Source: DASTFP01 sp963816855 (GTDB lineage Bacteria; Verrucomicrobiota; Verrucomicrobiia; Chthoniobacterales; Terrimicrobiaceae). From it: DNA of 64,000 nucleotides. The notes beneath the pieces are model-generated. The model saw only the letters and a program-made list of their open reading frames with translations, searched no databases and was not told the origin of the DNA. This document shows positions 17,257-25,949 of the stretch, piece by piece; position 1 is the first letter of the stretch, and each line of letters opens with the position of its first letter. The stretch is from positions 1 through 64,000 of the forward strand of contig CAWFMA010000024.1 of NCBI GenBank assembly GCA_963816855.1. The letters run 5' to 3'. Made by a program: the position numbers and the translations under genes.

Positions 17257-18078
17257 ATGAGCAAAGAGAGTTCCACGCCTCCCTCCGCGATTGGGATTTG
17301 TTTGACTATCGCGGCTCTGCTTTTGTCCCTGGCACTTGCCACTTGGCTTTGTCTGCAGGGTCGCCGGAGCTCCTTGCTTCCCAGCAAGCCGCGAACGGTG
17401 GAGCAGGTCCTTACCGCACTCGGGCCGGTTGTTGAAGGTCGGATCCGACCTGCTTTCGACCGCGCTCGCGTCAAATGGCCTCCAAGACCTTTGACGCTGC
17501 TCGCTTTGAAGGCGGAGCGGCGCCTAGAAGTCTATGCGGTGGCCGACACGGGGAAGCCTCATCTGACCCTCGAGTATCCCATTCTGGCGGCGAGCGGCAC
17601 CTCCGGACCGAAGGATCGCGAAGGCGACAACCAGGTGCCCGAGGGTTTCTATCGCGTCGAGTTGCTCAATCCAAACAGCCGGTATCACCTTTCCCTGCGA
17701 GTGAACTATCCCAACGCCGACGACTTCGCGCGCGCACGCGAGAACCGGCGTGATATTTCAACGCTTGGCGGCGACATTATGATCCATGGCGGCGCGAGAT
17801 CCGCTGGGTGTCTCGCCCTGGGCGATCCTGCGGTCGAGGACCTGTTCGTCCTCGTCGCGGCTAGCGGCCTGGATAACGTGGAACTCATCGTTGCGCCATT
17901 TGATTTCCGCCGGGAAACTCCGGCCAACGTGCTCACGGGAAAGCCCGCCGCGATCGTCGAACTCTACGGCCGTCTCACGCGGGCACTCGAGAAGTTTCCC
18001 TTGCTGCATCCCATTGTTGGAGATCTGCACGCGGAGAGGAAAGGCCTCGACAATCCGGACGGACCTTACGCAGAATAA
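17257..18078 (+). CDS. YkuD-family L,D-transpeptidase, membrane-anchored
   Basis: The protein has 273 residues, with one N-terminal membrane segment at about residues 12-33 (IGICLTIAALLLSLALATWL) that acts as a signal anchor. The YkuD catalytic motif is intact: His177 in MIHGG and the nucleophile Cys185 in SAGCLALGD. Such enzymes cross-link meso-DAP residues of peptidoglycan or attach proteins to it, in the periplasm. This subgroup (compare E. coli YafK) has the upstream block GDNQVPEGFYRVELLNPNSRYHLSLRVNYPN. It starts six bases after the CerR-like gene, so it is likely in the same transcript. Confidence 0.85.
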   Translation: MSKESSTPPSAIGICLTIAALLLSLALATWLCLQGRRSSLLPSKPRTVEQVLTALGPVVEGRIRPAFDRARVKWPPRPLTLLALKAERRLEVYAVADTGKPHLTLEYPILAASGTSGPKDREGDNQVPEGFYRVELLNPNSRYHLSLRVNYPNADDFARARENRRDISTLGGDIMIHGGARSAGCLALGDPAVEDLFVLVAASGLDNVELIVAPFDFRRETPANVLTGKPAAIVELYGRLTRALEKFPLLHPIVGDLHAERKGLDNPDGPYAE

Positions 18079-18131
18079 TGGCCGAACCGCCTGCGCGAAA
18101 TTCACAGACGCCGGCGGCAACCCTCCCTGCT

Positions 18132-18926
18132 ATGGATCTTAATTTGAAAGGAAAAGTTGCCGTTGTTACCGGTGCAAGCATCGGCATTGGTCTTGCAATT
18201 TCTGAGGCCCTGGCCTCCGAAGGAGTAAACCTCGTCCTGGTCGCACGCCAAGAAGAAAGGTTGCAACAGGAGGCGACGCGGCTCGCCGAGCAATCCGGAG
18301 TGAAGTGCGTTGCGGTGGCCAGCGACGTGGCAACCGCCGCAGGGACGGGCAAGGTCATCGACGCCGCCCGAAGCGCATTCGGAGGTGTGGATATTCTGAT
18401 CAACAACGCCGGCACCGGATCCAATGAAACAGTGATGGAGGCTCCCGACGAGAAGTGGCAGTTTTATTGGGATCTGCATGTGATGGCGGCGGTCAGGTTG
18501 GCGCGCGGCCTCGTGCCGTCGATGCGCGAGCGGGGCGGGGGAGTCATCCTGCACAACGCGTCCATCTGTGCCATTCAGCCGCTTTGGTATGAGCCAATTT
18601 ACAATGTGACGAAGGCGGCCTTGATGATGTTTTCCAAGACCTTGGCCATTGAATTGATCAAAGACAATATCCGCGTCAACACGGTGAATCCCGGCCTTAT
18701 CCTTACGCCGGATTGGATAAAGACGGCGAAGCAATTGACGGCGGACAAAGGTGGTGACTGGCAGGGCTATCTCGACGGAATTGCCAAGGAGCACGCGCCG
18801 ATCGCACGCTTCGCCAGCCCTCAGGAGCTGGCAAACTTTTTCGTTTTCCTGTGCTCCGAGCGGGCCAGCTACTCGGTGGGCTCCACCTACTTCGTCGACG
18901 GTGGAATGCTCAAGGTTGTGACCTGA
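18132..18926 (+). CDS. Short-chain dehydrogenase/reductase
   Basis: The protein has 264 residues from ATG 18132 (MDLNLKGKVAVVTGASIGIG). The frame also opens at 18078, overlapping the transpeptidase stop, but homology begins at the later ATG. The cofactor motif TGASIGIG is at residues 13-20, NNAG is in ILINNAGTGS, and the catalytic pair is Tyr157 and Lys161 in YNVTK. The C-terminal VGSTYFVDGGM is typical of classical SDRs such as FabG-like or sugar dehydrogenases. It could contribute a reduction step to the neighbouring lipid pathway, but a generic SDR role is equally likely. Confidence 0.85.
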   Translation: MDLNLKGKVAVVTGASIGIGLAISEALASEGVNLVLVARQEERLQQEATRLAEQSGVKCVAVASDVATAAGTGKVIDAARSAFGGVDILINNAGTGSNETVMEAPDEKWQFYWDLHVMAAVRLARGLVPSMRERGGGVILHNASICAIQPLWYEPIYNVTKAALMMFSKTLAIELIKDNIRVNTVNPGLILTPDWIKTAKQLTADKGGDWQGYLDGIAKEHAPIARFASPQELANFFVFLCSERASYSVGSTYFVDGGMLKVVT

Positions 18927-18950
18927 CGCAAGAGAGCGCAGCGCCGAGAA

Positions 18951-18967
18951 CCCCTTTTTTCGAGGGG
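18951..18967. terminator. Weak hairpin between convergent genes
   Basis: A 5-base inverted repeat (CCCCT / AGGGG) with a T-rich loop lies between the plus-strand SDR and the minus-strand 962-residue protein. It could serve as a weak terminator for either direction. The stem is short and there is no canonical following U-tract. Confidence 0.25.
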
Positions 18968-18979
18968 AGAATCAGAGGA

Positions 18980-21868
18980 CTAGTACATTCCTATTCCCAC
19001 ATAGACGCCGTTAGCGGACGGGGCATCAAAAAAAGTGTTCACGTCGCCGTCCAACGCCTTGTCAAAGGTGGATCCGCTGCCAGACCATGACCCCGACGTG
19101 CCGAAGCCCTGTCCGGTCAATTTGGCCCCGTTGCGATAAAAGCCGACCTCGGCCACGTTTCCGTAGGAGCCATCGGGTCCCCGATACCGGAGATAGCGAT
19201 AGTTTCCGAGGTCCACCCTGACGACATTCCATTCCAAGGGGGGCACGCTGGTGATCGAGAAAATCGTCGTGTAGGGCCCGCTCACGGGGTCGCTGGTGGT
19301 GCCCTCGAAGACTCCACCGACCATGCGTTCGGCCCGCCCTGCGCGCGGGTAGTATTTTATGGAGTCCCCCAAGAGGGTCCCGTCTGAATTTGTATCGACG
19401 CCCACATACGCCCCGTCGCTCGTTGGAGCATTAAAAAAGGTGCTCGTATTCCCGTCCAACGCCTTGTCAAAGGACGCGCCGAGACCATTCCACGAGCCGG
19501 CAGTCCCGTAGCCGGCACCAGTGAGTTTTTGTCCCTGGCGATAGAACTCAATCTCCGCGACGTTTCCATACGAACCATTTGGTGCGCGGTAACGCAAATA
19601 ACGATAGGGAGTATATTCTGAGAGGTTGATTTGGTCCAGGCGCGCGTTCACTTCCGACCACCCCTCCGAAGGCTTGCTGGCAATAATGTAGATGGTCTTA
19701 TAGGGCCCGCCTATGGAATCGCCGTTGGTGCCTTCGAAAACGCCGCCAATCATCCGCTCCGCGTAGCCCGCTCTTGGAAAGAACCTTATCTTGTCAGAAA
19801 GACCCGACGCATCGTAATTCGCGAAGATCGATGTATCCATCGAGGGCGCGATTGCCGTCGTCGTGGTAATGAACGGATTGGAAAGAATTGCGATGTCACC
19901 GGTCCAACCCGCAAATTGTTGACCAGTGGGCGGAGGATCGGCGCTCACAGCGACCATTGTGCCCGCCGGATAGACCCCGCTTCCGCTCCCCCGGTATACC
20001 GTCAGAATGGAAGATCCGGGCGGAACGGGCTTGTAGGTTGCCGCGAGCCACATCTTGGTGCCAGTCCCAGGCATCGTCGCCATCGTGGAAGTCGCGGAAG
20101 GATCATCGAGAATGTCGATGAAGCCTTCCCAGCCGGCGAAGTAATATCCGGTTGGGGGTGGGGTGTAAGAAAAGACATAGACCCGCTCTCCTGCCCGGTG
20201 GCTCTCGGTGGTGCTCGGAAAATTCAGGTAACGGACGAGCATCAACTGATCGAAACCTTCCGAGAGGGCATAATCTGTTCCAAATCCCGTGTCCACTTGC
20301 ACAAAGGCACCATTGCTTTGCAGCGCATCGAAAAAGGTTGAAGTGTTGCCGTCAAACGCTGCTTTGAATGTGTCCTTGTCCTTTCCGCTCCAAGAGCCCG
20401 GGGTCCCGTCCGCCGCTGCGATGACTTTGGCTCCGCTGCGATAGAATTCAATCTCCGCCACGTTTCCGTAACCACCGTCAGGCGAGCGATACCTAAGGAC
20501 CGTCGCTGTCCCAAAGTCGACATTGACCTCCGACCATCCGTCGGGCGGGACCTTGGTGATGGTGTAGATGAGCGAGCCGTCGCCGCTCTCGAACACGCCG
20601 CCCACCATCCGGCTGGCGAAGCCCGGCCTGGGATAGAAGCGGATCTTGTCGCCGTCGCGCAATCCTCCTGGAGGAGGATTCGCGACTGTCGCGAGCCGAA
20701 AGCCGGTCTCTGGTGCCCCGGAATAAGTTGGCAAGGGGTAGCCAGAAAAAGATTTCATCCGTTCCATCTCGGTGATTGGCCCGTTCCAATGGCCGCCGCG
20801 AGACTCAGGTCCCCCCGAAGCCGCATCTCCTTCCGTCCACTCCTCAACGTTTCCCGCCTGATTTAAAGTCCCGTAGTAGCTTGCGTTGCCATTGCCTCCC
20901 CTAACATCGGTTATGTACGTGTAGGAAGGGGAAGGGTTTGGCCGACTGGTAACGGCGAAGGTGCCATTGAAGTAGTTGGCCCGCCGACCCGGCTCGGTGT
21001 CGTCGCTCCGCCAGGGATACCACCAGTAGTGGTCCACCGGACCCGCGGGACTTGGATCATAATACGCCGCCTTGTACCACTCGTTTTCTGTCGGTATCCA
21101 ATAACGCGCGTCCGGCTTGTGGGTTGCGTTGATACCTTGGAAGCTCCCCGTTCGCTGTTGCTCTGCGAAGTCGTTCCCGGCGTTGGCATATTGGAACGCG
21201 GTGCTTGTCGTCGCCGTTACAGAAAAGGTCCCATTTATTCGAGTATCCGAATCATTGTCCGCTCCCACGTAAACCCGATCCCCGACGCTCAGCGTGTGGG
21301 GCTGAGCCGTTGTCGCGGTAACAACTCCACTTGATCGCGAGGTGCGAACGATTTGTCCTTCGCTGATCGTGTAGGCGCCGGTCTCGGTGCTACTGTTGCC
21401 CTGGCCATTATGGAGCCAGTTTACAAAACGAGCGGCGTCGAAAAATCCAATATAGGTTACAGGAAGATAGGAGCTGATCCCACCTCCGAGAACGCCGCTA
21501 AGATTCTTGACGTAGTAGACATAGTTGCCATCCGTCCCGGCTCTGCCGATGCCCCTTACAATATCTTGCTGGCCCAACTCGGGGCTATACAATCCATGGG
21601 GGTCGGATTTGGCGACCGCATTCAGGAACGCGGTATATTGGCCAATCGTCGTTTCGTACTTAGAGATGTTATAGACGTAGGGCACTGAGCCTCGCTCAGG
21701 GCGCGGGACAACGGCTCCAATTGCCGGTCCAATGAACGGGTCATTAGGATTGCCGGGATCGCCCACGGTGACCCATTCAAACGAGACACCGAACTGTGCG
21801 GAGCTCCCCTGCGCCAAGGCCCCCTCAACCAACGCCAACGCAATCAGTAATCCCAAGAATCTCGCCAT
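18980..21868 (-). CDS. Exported SUMF1/FGE-like protein with InlB-like and three discoidin-like repeats
   Basis: The protein has 962 residues. A Sec signal peptide spans about residues 1-20 (MARFLGLLIALALVEGALAQG). A SUMF1/formylglycine-generating-enzyme-like domain (about 25-395) carries YNISKYETTIGQYTAFLN, YWIPTENEWYKAAYYDP, GNVEEWTEGD and ETGFRLATV. The active-site Cys residues of true FGE are not obvious, so it is probably a non-catalytic sulfatase-modifying-factor fold. A 70-residue insertion (VVTATTAQPHTLSVGDRVYV) splits that domain. Then come three homologous segments of about 120 residues (RFYPRPGFASRMVGGVFE to AFDGNTSTFFDA, and two similar ones) that look like discoidin/F5-8-C-type carbohydrate-binding domains. 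Between the first two are two InlB-like strands (AGWEGFID, FAGWTGDIAILSNPF). No anchor is visible at the C-terminus. Confidence 0.7.
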   Translation of the reverse strand: MARFLGLLIALALVEGALAQGSSAQFGVSFEWVTVGDPGNPNDPFIGPAIGAVVPRPERGSVPYVYNISKYETTIGQYTAFLNAVAKSDPHGLYSPELGQQDIVRGIGRAGTDGNYVYYVKNLSGVLGGGISSYLPVTYIGFFDAARFVNWLHNGQGNSSTETGAYTISEGQIVRTSRSSGVVTATTAQPHTLSVGDRVYVGADNDSDTRINGTFSVTATTSTAFQYANAGNDFAEQQRTGSFQGINATHKPDARYWIPTENEWYKAAYYDPSPAGPVDHYWWYPWRSDDTEPGRRANYFNGTFAVTSRPNPSPSYTYITDVRGGNGNASYYGTLNQAGNVEEWTEGDAASGGPESRGGHWNGPITEMERMKSFSGYPLPTYSGAPETGFRLATVANPPPGGLRDGDKIRFYPRPGFASRMVGGVFESGDGSLIYTITKVPPDGWSEVNVDFGTATVLRYRSPDGGYGNVAEIEFYRSGAKVIAAADGTPGSWSGKDKDTFKAAFDGNTSTFFDALQSNGAFVQVDTGFGTDYALSEGFDQLMLVRYLNFPSTTESHRAGERVYVFSYTPPPTGYYFAGWEGFIDILDDPSATSTMATMPGTGTKMWLAATYKPVPPGSSILTVYRGSGSGVYPAGTMVAVSADPPPTGQQFAGWTGDIAILSNPFITTTTAIAPSMDTSIFANYDASGLSDKIRFFPRAGYAERMIGGVFEGTNGDSIGGPYKTIYIIASKPSEGWSEVNARLDQINLSEYTPYRYLRYRAPNGSYGNVAEIEFYRQGQKLTGAGYGTAGSWNGLGASFDKALDGNTSTFFNAPTSDGAYVGVDTNSDGTLLGDSIKYYPRAGRAERMVGGVFEGTTSDPVSGPYTTIFSITSVPPLEWNVVRVDLGNYRYLRYRGPDGSYGNVAEVGFYRNGAKLTGQGFGTSGSWSGSGSTFDKALDGDVNTFFDAPSANGVYVGIGMY
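19030..20500 (-). repeat. Three tandem-like repeats inside the 962-residue gene
   Basis: Three segments of about 350 bases recur within the gene. Short identical DNA runs support this; for example, an identical 20-base run around the Asn/Asp-Ala-Leu-Asp-Gly codons recurs near 19046 and 19461. At the protein level the repeats share RYLRYRxPDGSYGNVAEIEFYRxGxKL and FDKALDGNTxTFFDAP. The first two are separated by InlB-like sequence. These are intragenic domain duplications rather than mobile elements. Confidence 0.7.
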
Positions 21869-22173
21869 AGGCCGAGATTCTCAAAAGATCCAAGGAACTC
21901 CAGCCATTTGTAGGAACCTTGTTGAAAAAGATATAAAATAGGCTATTTATGCTTTTATCGGTTTAACGAGGCGGTCTTGTTCACGTTAAAGAACACCGTC
22001 TTAATGGGACTTCTTTCGAAGGAGGCGGGAAACCGGCGAATTCGCGCGCCATTCGCTATATAAATAGCTAATCGAAAGGACGTTAAGTTTTCTAAACACG
22101 TATTACGCGTCTACTGGCGGTCAAAATAATTGGGCCTCTTTCGCAATTTGGATATTGACTTTCGTGATTGTCA
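21869..22173. promoter_or_regulatory. AT-rich intergenic region upstream of the dcw cluster
   Basis: About 300 bases between the divergent 962-residue gene and mraZ are clearly more AT-rich than the surroundings. There are two short palindromes: AAATAG-G-CTATTT at 21936-21948 and GCTAT-ATAA-ATAGC at 22055-22068. No coding frame is supported. Promoters for both flanking genes should lie here. Confidence 0.45.
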
Positions 22174-22183
22174 GTGGTGAAAA
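22155..22183 (+). promoter_or_regulatory. Tentative promoter of the mraZ/dcw operon
   Basis: A TTGACT box at 22155-22160 is followed after 17 bases by a weak TGAAAA -10 box at 22178-22183. The -10 box overlaps the MraZ operator, as expected for autorepression. Only three of six -10 bases match the consensus, so the assignment is tentative. Confidence 0.35.
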
Positions 22184-22198
22184 GTGGGGCGTTGTGGC
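22174..22198 (+). promoter_or_regulatory. MraZ operator: three GTGGN direct repeats at 10-base spacing
   Basis: Three GTGGN pentamers start at 22174, 22184 and 22194 (GTGGT, GTGGG, GTGGC), exactly one helical turn apart, immediately upstream of the mraZ start. MraZ from E. coli and other bacteria binds such GTGGN repeats separated by five bases to control its own operon. The match in pattern and position is strong, although only the middle copy has the full GTGGG. Confidence 0.8.
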
Positions 22199-22203
22199 GG
22201 AAA

Positions 22204-22677
22204 ATGTCACGCAAAACCTATGCTCTCATGAGTCAGGAAGCAACGACGCTCTATTCAGGGACCTTCGAGCGTTCCATGGATGCAAAGAAGCGCGTTGCCG
22301 TGCCTGCGCCTTGGCTGTCATCAGGCGAGGGAGAGGTTTTCCATATCGTGCCGCATCCTTCGGACGGCTACCTGATGGTGATGCCGCCCGCGGAATTCGA
22401 TCGTTGGGAGCAACGAATTCAGGAGTCACCGGCGACTGCCGCCGAAAAGCGAATGGCCATCCGGAAGTTTTACAGCGAAGCGCACACCGCGACGGCCGAC
22501 AAGCAGGGGCGCCTCCTTTTGAGCGACAAGCACTGCGAGCGAGCGGGACTTTCGGGCGAGGTGATATTTGTGGGGGGTCGGAGTCGATTCGAGATCTGGA
22601 GCCGCGAAGGTTATGCCGCCTCGGAAGCGGGACATTCCGACGCCTACAGGCGTGTTGCCGATGCCATTGGTCTCTGA
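22204..22677 (+). CDS. mraZ: Transcriptional regulator MraZ
   Basis: MraZ is a small AbrB/SpoVT-like DNA-binding protein that forms rings and represses the dcw operon. The two DNA-binding halves are visible: LYSGTFERSMDAKKRVAVPAPWL near the N-terminus and SEAHTATADKQGRLLLSDKHCERAGL in the middle, each a swapped-hairpin strand set around Asp-x-Lys/Gln-x-Arg. It has 157 residues from ATG 22204, which has a GGCGG ribosome-binding-like run just upstream. A second ATG at 22228 and a GTG at 22168 are in frame. It is the first gene of the cluster and sits directly behind its own operator. Confidence 0.88.
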   Translation: MSRKTYALMSQEATTLYSGTFERSMDAKKRVAVPAPWLSSGEGEVFHIVPHPSDGYLMVMPPAEFDRWEQRIQESPATAAEKRMAIRKFYSEAHTATADKQGRLLLSDKHCERAGLSGEVIFVGGRSRFEIWSREGYAASEAGHSDAYRRVADAIGL

Positions 22678-22825
22678 TTTTAACCATGCAGATTTTGAAC
22701 ACATGAAAGAAAGCTCCTGATGATCAGGCGTGGCCGCCTTTTCTGCTTCGGCTTCAGTTCCGCGAAAGGCTCCGACGGAAGGCCACGAGGTCACGCTGCC
22801 ATCAAGATACGCCCCCGCAACGCAT

Positions 22826-23794
22826 ATGAACTCCTGGGACTTCGACGACCCTCCACTTCAAACCTTGGAAAGGCTTGACGATTCGTATCACGTTCCGGTT
22901 ATGGCCGAAGAGGTGGTGGCGCTGCTGCGCCCGGCCTTGGGGTTGATCTTTCTCGACGGCACAGTTGGCGGCGGCGGTCACTGCGAAAGACTTCTTCAGC
23001 ATGGGGCAGAAGTGGTTGCGATCGATCAGGATGCGGACGCTCTGGAAATGTCCCGCGCGAGGCTAGCGCCATACGCTCACCGGCTGCGTCTCTGCGAGGC
23101 GAATTATGAGGATGCCGGCGCGGTTCTCGATCAATTGGGGATCACCTCGATCGGTGGAGCGCTTCTCGATCTCGGCCTCTCCTCGTACCAGATCGACACC
23201 GCGAGCCGGGGCTTTGCGATGACCAAGAACGGGCCTCTCGACATGCGAATGAGCCGGAAGAATCCCCGCACGGCGGCTGAAATCGTGAACACCGCAAGCC
23301 CGGGCGAATTGGCCCGGATTTTTCGCGATTATGGAGAAGAGCCGCGCGCGATGCACATTGCCGCCCGCATTGCGACCATCCGGGAGCATCGCCCGCTGCG
23401 CACAACCTTTGACCTTTCGGCAGCGGTTACCTCGGTGGTGCCGCGAACGGGGGCGCGCCATCCCGCGACCCGGGTCTTTCAGGCCCTCCGGATTGCCGTC
23501 AACGACGAACTCGGGGCGCTGACTCGCGGACTGGAGGCGATCAGCGCCCGGTTGGCGCGCGGCGCGCGTTTCGCGGTGATCAGCTTCCATTCTCTGGAGG
23601 ACCGGATCGTCAAAATCTTCTTCCGGGAACGCAGCGCGGAATGGATCGACCGACCCGAATGGCCGGAACCGCGTCGGAACCCTGCCCGAATCTTTCGCCT
23701 CCTCACGCCGCGTCCGATGGATGCATCAGGCGAGGAAATTGAGTCCAACCCCCGTGCGCGCAGCGCGAAGCTGCGCGTCGTCGAACGCATCTAA
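22826..23794 (+). CDS. rsmH: 16S rRNA (cytosine-1402-N4)-methyltransferase RsmH
   Basis: RsmH (MraW) methylates C1402 in the 16S rRNA decoding site using S-adenosylmethionine. The protein has 322 residues from ATG 22826, chosen because homology starts shortly after at YHVPVMAEEVVALLRP. The SAM motif LDGTVGGGGH begins near residue 43. Other family signatures are LLDLGLSSYQID, RGFAMTKNGPLDMRM, FQALRIAVNDELGAL and ARFAVISFHSLEDRIVK. Length and order match the family, and the position after mraZ is standard for dcw clusters. Confidence 0.96.
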   Translation: MNSWDFDDPPLQTLERLDDSYHVPVMAEEVVALLRPALGLIFLDGTVGGGGHCERLLQHGAEVVAIDQDADALEMSRARLAPYAHRLRLCEANYEDAGAVLDQLGITSIGGALLDLGLSSYQIDTASRGFAMTKNGPLDMRMSRKNPRTAAEIVNTASPGELARIFRDYGEEPRAMHIAARIATIREHRPLRTTFDLSAAVTSVVPRTGARHPATRVFQALRIAVNDELGALTRGLEAISARLARGARFAVISFHSLEDRIVKIFFRERSAEWIDRPEWPEPRRNPARIFRLLTPRPMDASGEEIESNPRARSAKLRVVERI

Positions 23795-23796
23795 TT

Positions 23797-24171
23797 ATGA
23801 CCCCCATCGAAAGCCGCCGCAAGTACGCCAATCCCATCCATATTGCCCCGCTCTTCAGTTGGTTGTTGCTGGCCCTCTTTGTGGCATGCTGCGGCCTGCT
23901 TTTCGTCTTCATCAAAAACCAGCAGCACTTCCTCGGCGAGCAGACTCGCGAGGTCGAGCGCCAGATTCGCGATGCCCGTGCGCAAAACGAAGTGCTGCTG
24001 GCCAGGATTTCGGCGCTGTCTTCGCGCGCGGAACTGCAGCGCAAGCTCAACCAAGGGTTGATCGCGCTGCAGCCGATTCAGGATCATTGCATTGCGCGGA
24101 TCGGGCAGCCCGCTACGGCTGAGAAGGATGGCATCCTGCGAACGGCTGCCAACGAAAGGTTTCGTCCGTGA
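23797..24171 (+). CDS. ftsL: FtsL-like septum protein
   Basis: This is a small bitopic protein of 124 residues, with a short cytoplasmic N-terminus, one membrane segment at about residues 18-40 (PLFSWLLLALFVACCGLLFVF) and a coiled coil from about residue 44 to 90 (LGEQTREVERQIRDARAQNEVLLARI). This architecture, together with the location between rsmH and ftsI, identifies it as the FtsL/DivIC-type divisome component that would pair with FtsB and FtsQ. Sequence conservation in this family is low, so context carries much of the weight. Its stop overlaps the ftsI GTG start. Confidence 0.75.
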   Translation: MTPIESRRKYANPIHIAPLFSWLLLALFVACCGLLFVFIKNQQHFLGEQTREVERQIRDARAQNEVLLARISALSSRAELQRKLNQGLIALQPIQDHCIARIGQPATAEKDGILRTAANERFRP

Positions 24172-25949
24172 GATGGAAGGCACGCCGACGAGCCGCGATC
24201 GCCTGTGGGGTCATGGGCGTCGTCTTTACCGGGTTCTCGGCGCGCCTGATCGACCTGCAGGTGGCGAAGCACGATGAGTACTCGGCTTTAGCGGCTCAAA
24301 AACATTCGATTCGCATTACGGTCCCCGGCCATCGGGGAAGGATTCTCGACAGGAACGGAGAAATCCTGGCGACGAACATTCCCGTGCGCAAGGTGGTCGT
24401 GGATGGATCGCACGTCAAGAATCCGGAAGCGCTGGCGGCGATTGCCGCGCCGTATCTGGGCATTGCCAAGGCGAACCTGCTCAAGGAGCTCCAAACGCAA
24501 AGCAAATACAAGGTCCTTCTCCCCGATCTCAGCGAAGACAAGGCCTTGGAACTGCAGCGGGAGCTGGAGAGCAAGTCACTGCGCGGGATTTACTTTCACC
24601 AGAACACCGTGCGGACTTATCCCAACGGGCCGTTACTGAGTCACGTGCTGGGATTTCTGGCCCGGAAGGATCCCAAGGACGAAAACGTCGTCGGAGTCGA
24701 GGGGATCGAGAGAAGCATGGAATCCTACCTTCACGGGATCGACGGTTTCCGTCACATCGAGCGGGATCGAACGGGCCGCGAAATCGTCATTTACCGGGGT
24801 CAGGAGGAGGCGCCTCGCCACGGGATGAATGTCCAGTTGACGATCGACATGGGGATCCAGGCGATCCTGGAGGCGGAACTGGACAACGCCTTCAAAGAGC
24901 TCAGACCGGACAACGCCACCGGCCTCGTGCTGGATCCGACAACCGGCGAGATTCTGGCGATGACCAGCCGGCCGACTTTCGATCTCAACCAGATCAACGC
25001 GGCCAAGCACGAGGAGATGAAGAATCGCGCGATTTTTGACATGGTGGAGCCGGGCTCCACATTCAAGATCGTGGTGGCTTCCGCGGCGCTGACCGAGCAC
25101 GTGATTACTCCGAAGACGCTCATTTTCTGCGAGAACGGAGCTTTTTCGTTCGGGGGCCGAATTCTGCGCGACCACCACGGTTACGGGCAGATGAATGTGC
25201 ATGATATTCTGATGAAGTCTTCGAATATCGGGTCGGCTAAGATGGCGCTGATGATGGGCGATGAGAAGTTCTACGAATACGTGAGGCGTTTTGGATTTGG
25301 GGAGCGCACCGGCGTTTCCCTTCCCGGTGAAATTCCGGGTCTCGTTCACCCACCAGCGCGCTGGGACAGGCTGACGATTACGCGAATGCCGATGGGCCAA
25401 TCGGTGGCTGTCACACCGCTTCAGATGGCCATGGGCATGTCGGTGATCGCCAACGGCGGGAAACTCATGCGTCCGCAGATCATCAAGGCGATCCAGGATG
25501 CCGACGGTCATGAGGTTCTTTCCATGAAGCCGGAAGCGGTGCGCGAGGTCATCCCTTCGGAAACCGCGACTTTCGTCCGCGATGCGCTCACGGAGGTTGT
25601 CAGCGAACGCGGCACCGCGGCGCTGGCGCGCGTCAGCGGCTTCACCGTGGCGGGCAAGACCGGGACGGCTCAGAAGGTCGATTCCAAGGGAGGTTACGCG
25701 CCCGGCAAATACGTGGTTTCCTTCGTTGGGTTCATTCCGGCACAAGATCCTCGATTCGTCTGCCTGATCCTTCTTGATGATGCGAAGGTGAGTTCCGGCC
25801 TGAATTACGGCGGGCTTGTCGCCGCTCCGATCTTTTCGCGCGTTGCCGAAAAGGTTGCTCGTTATCTCGATCTCGTGCCCGCGCCGGGCGCGACAACCAG
25901 CCTTCCTGTGGCGATGGGGCAAAGCGATGTTACGAAATTTCGACAGTGA
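24168..25949 (+). CDS. ftsI: Peptidoglycan D,D-transpeptidase FtsI (PBP3)
   Basis: This class B penicillin-binding protein cross-links septal peptidoglycan. It has 593 residues and a GTG start overlapping ftsL. An N-terminal membrane anchor (about 10-28, AIACGVMGVVFTGFSARLID) is followed by the dimerisation domain with HRGRILDRNGEILATN. The transpeptidase active site is complete: SxxK at Ser297-Lys300 (PGSTFK), SxN at 351-353 (SSN) and KTG at 497-499 (KTGTAQ). No PASTA domain is seen. It should work with FtsW, encoded later in the same cluster. Confidence 0.95.
   Translation: MRWKARRRAAIACGVMGVVFTGFSARLIDLQVAKHDEYSALAAQKHSIRITVPGHRGRILDRNGEILATNIPVRKVVVDGSHVKNPEALAAIAAPYLGIAKANLLKELQTQSKYKVLLPDLSEDKALELQRELESKSLRGIYFHQNTVRTYPNGPLLSHVLGFLARKDPKDENVVGVEGIERSMESYLHGIDGFRHIERDRTGREIVIYRGQEEAPRHGMNVQLTIDMGIQAILEAELDNAFKELRPDNATGLVLDPTTGEILAMTSRPTFDLNQINAAKHEEMKNRAIFDMVEPGSTFKIVVASAALTEHVITPKTLIFCENGAFSFGGRILRDHHGYGQMNVHDILMKSSNIGSAKMALMMGDEKFYEYVRRFGFGERTGVSLPGEIPGLVHPPARWDRLTITRMPMGQSVAVTPLQMAMGMSVIANGGKLMRPQIIKAIQDADGHEVLSMKPEAVREVIPSETATFVRDALTEVVSERGTAALARVSGFTVAGKTGTAQKVDSKGGYAPGKYVVSFVGFIPAQDPRFVCLILLDDAKVSSGLNYGGLVAAPIFSRVAEKVARYLDLVPAPGATTSLPVAMGQSDVTKFRQ

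Noticed and set aside
24633..25922. Minus-strand frame of 429 codons
   Set aside because: Antisense to ftsI with no family signature; high-GC codon use creates such frames.
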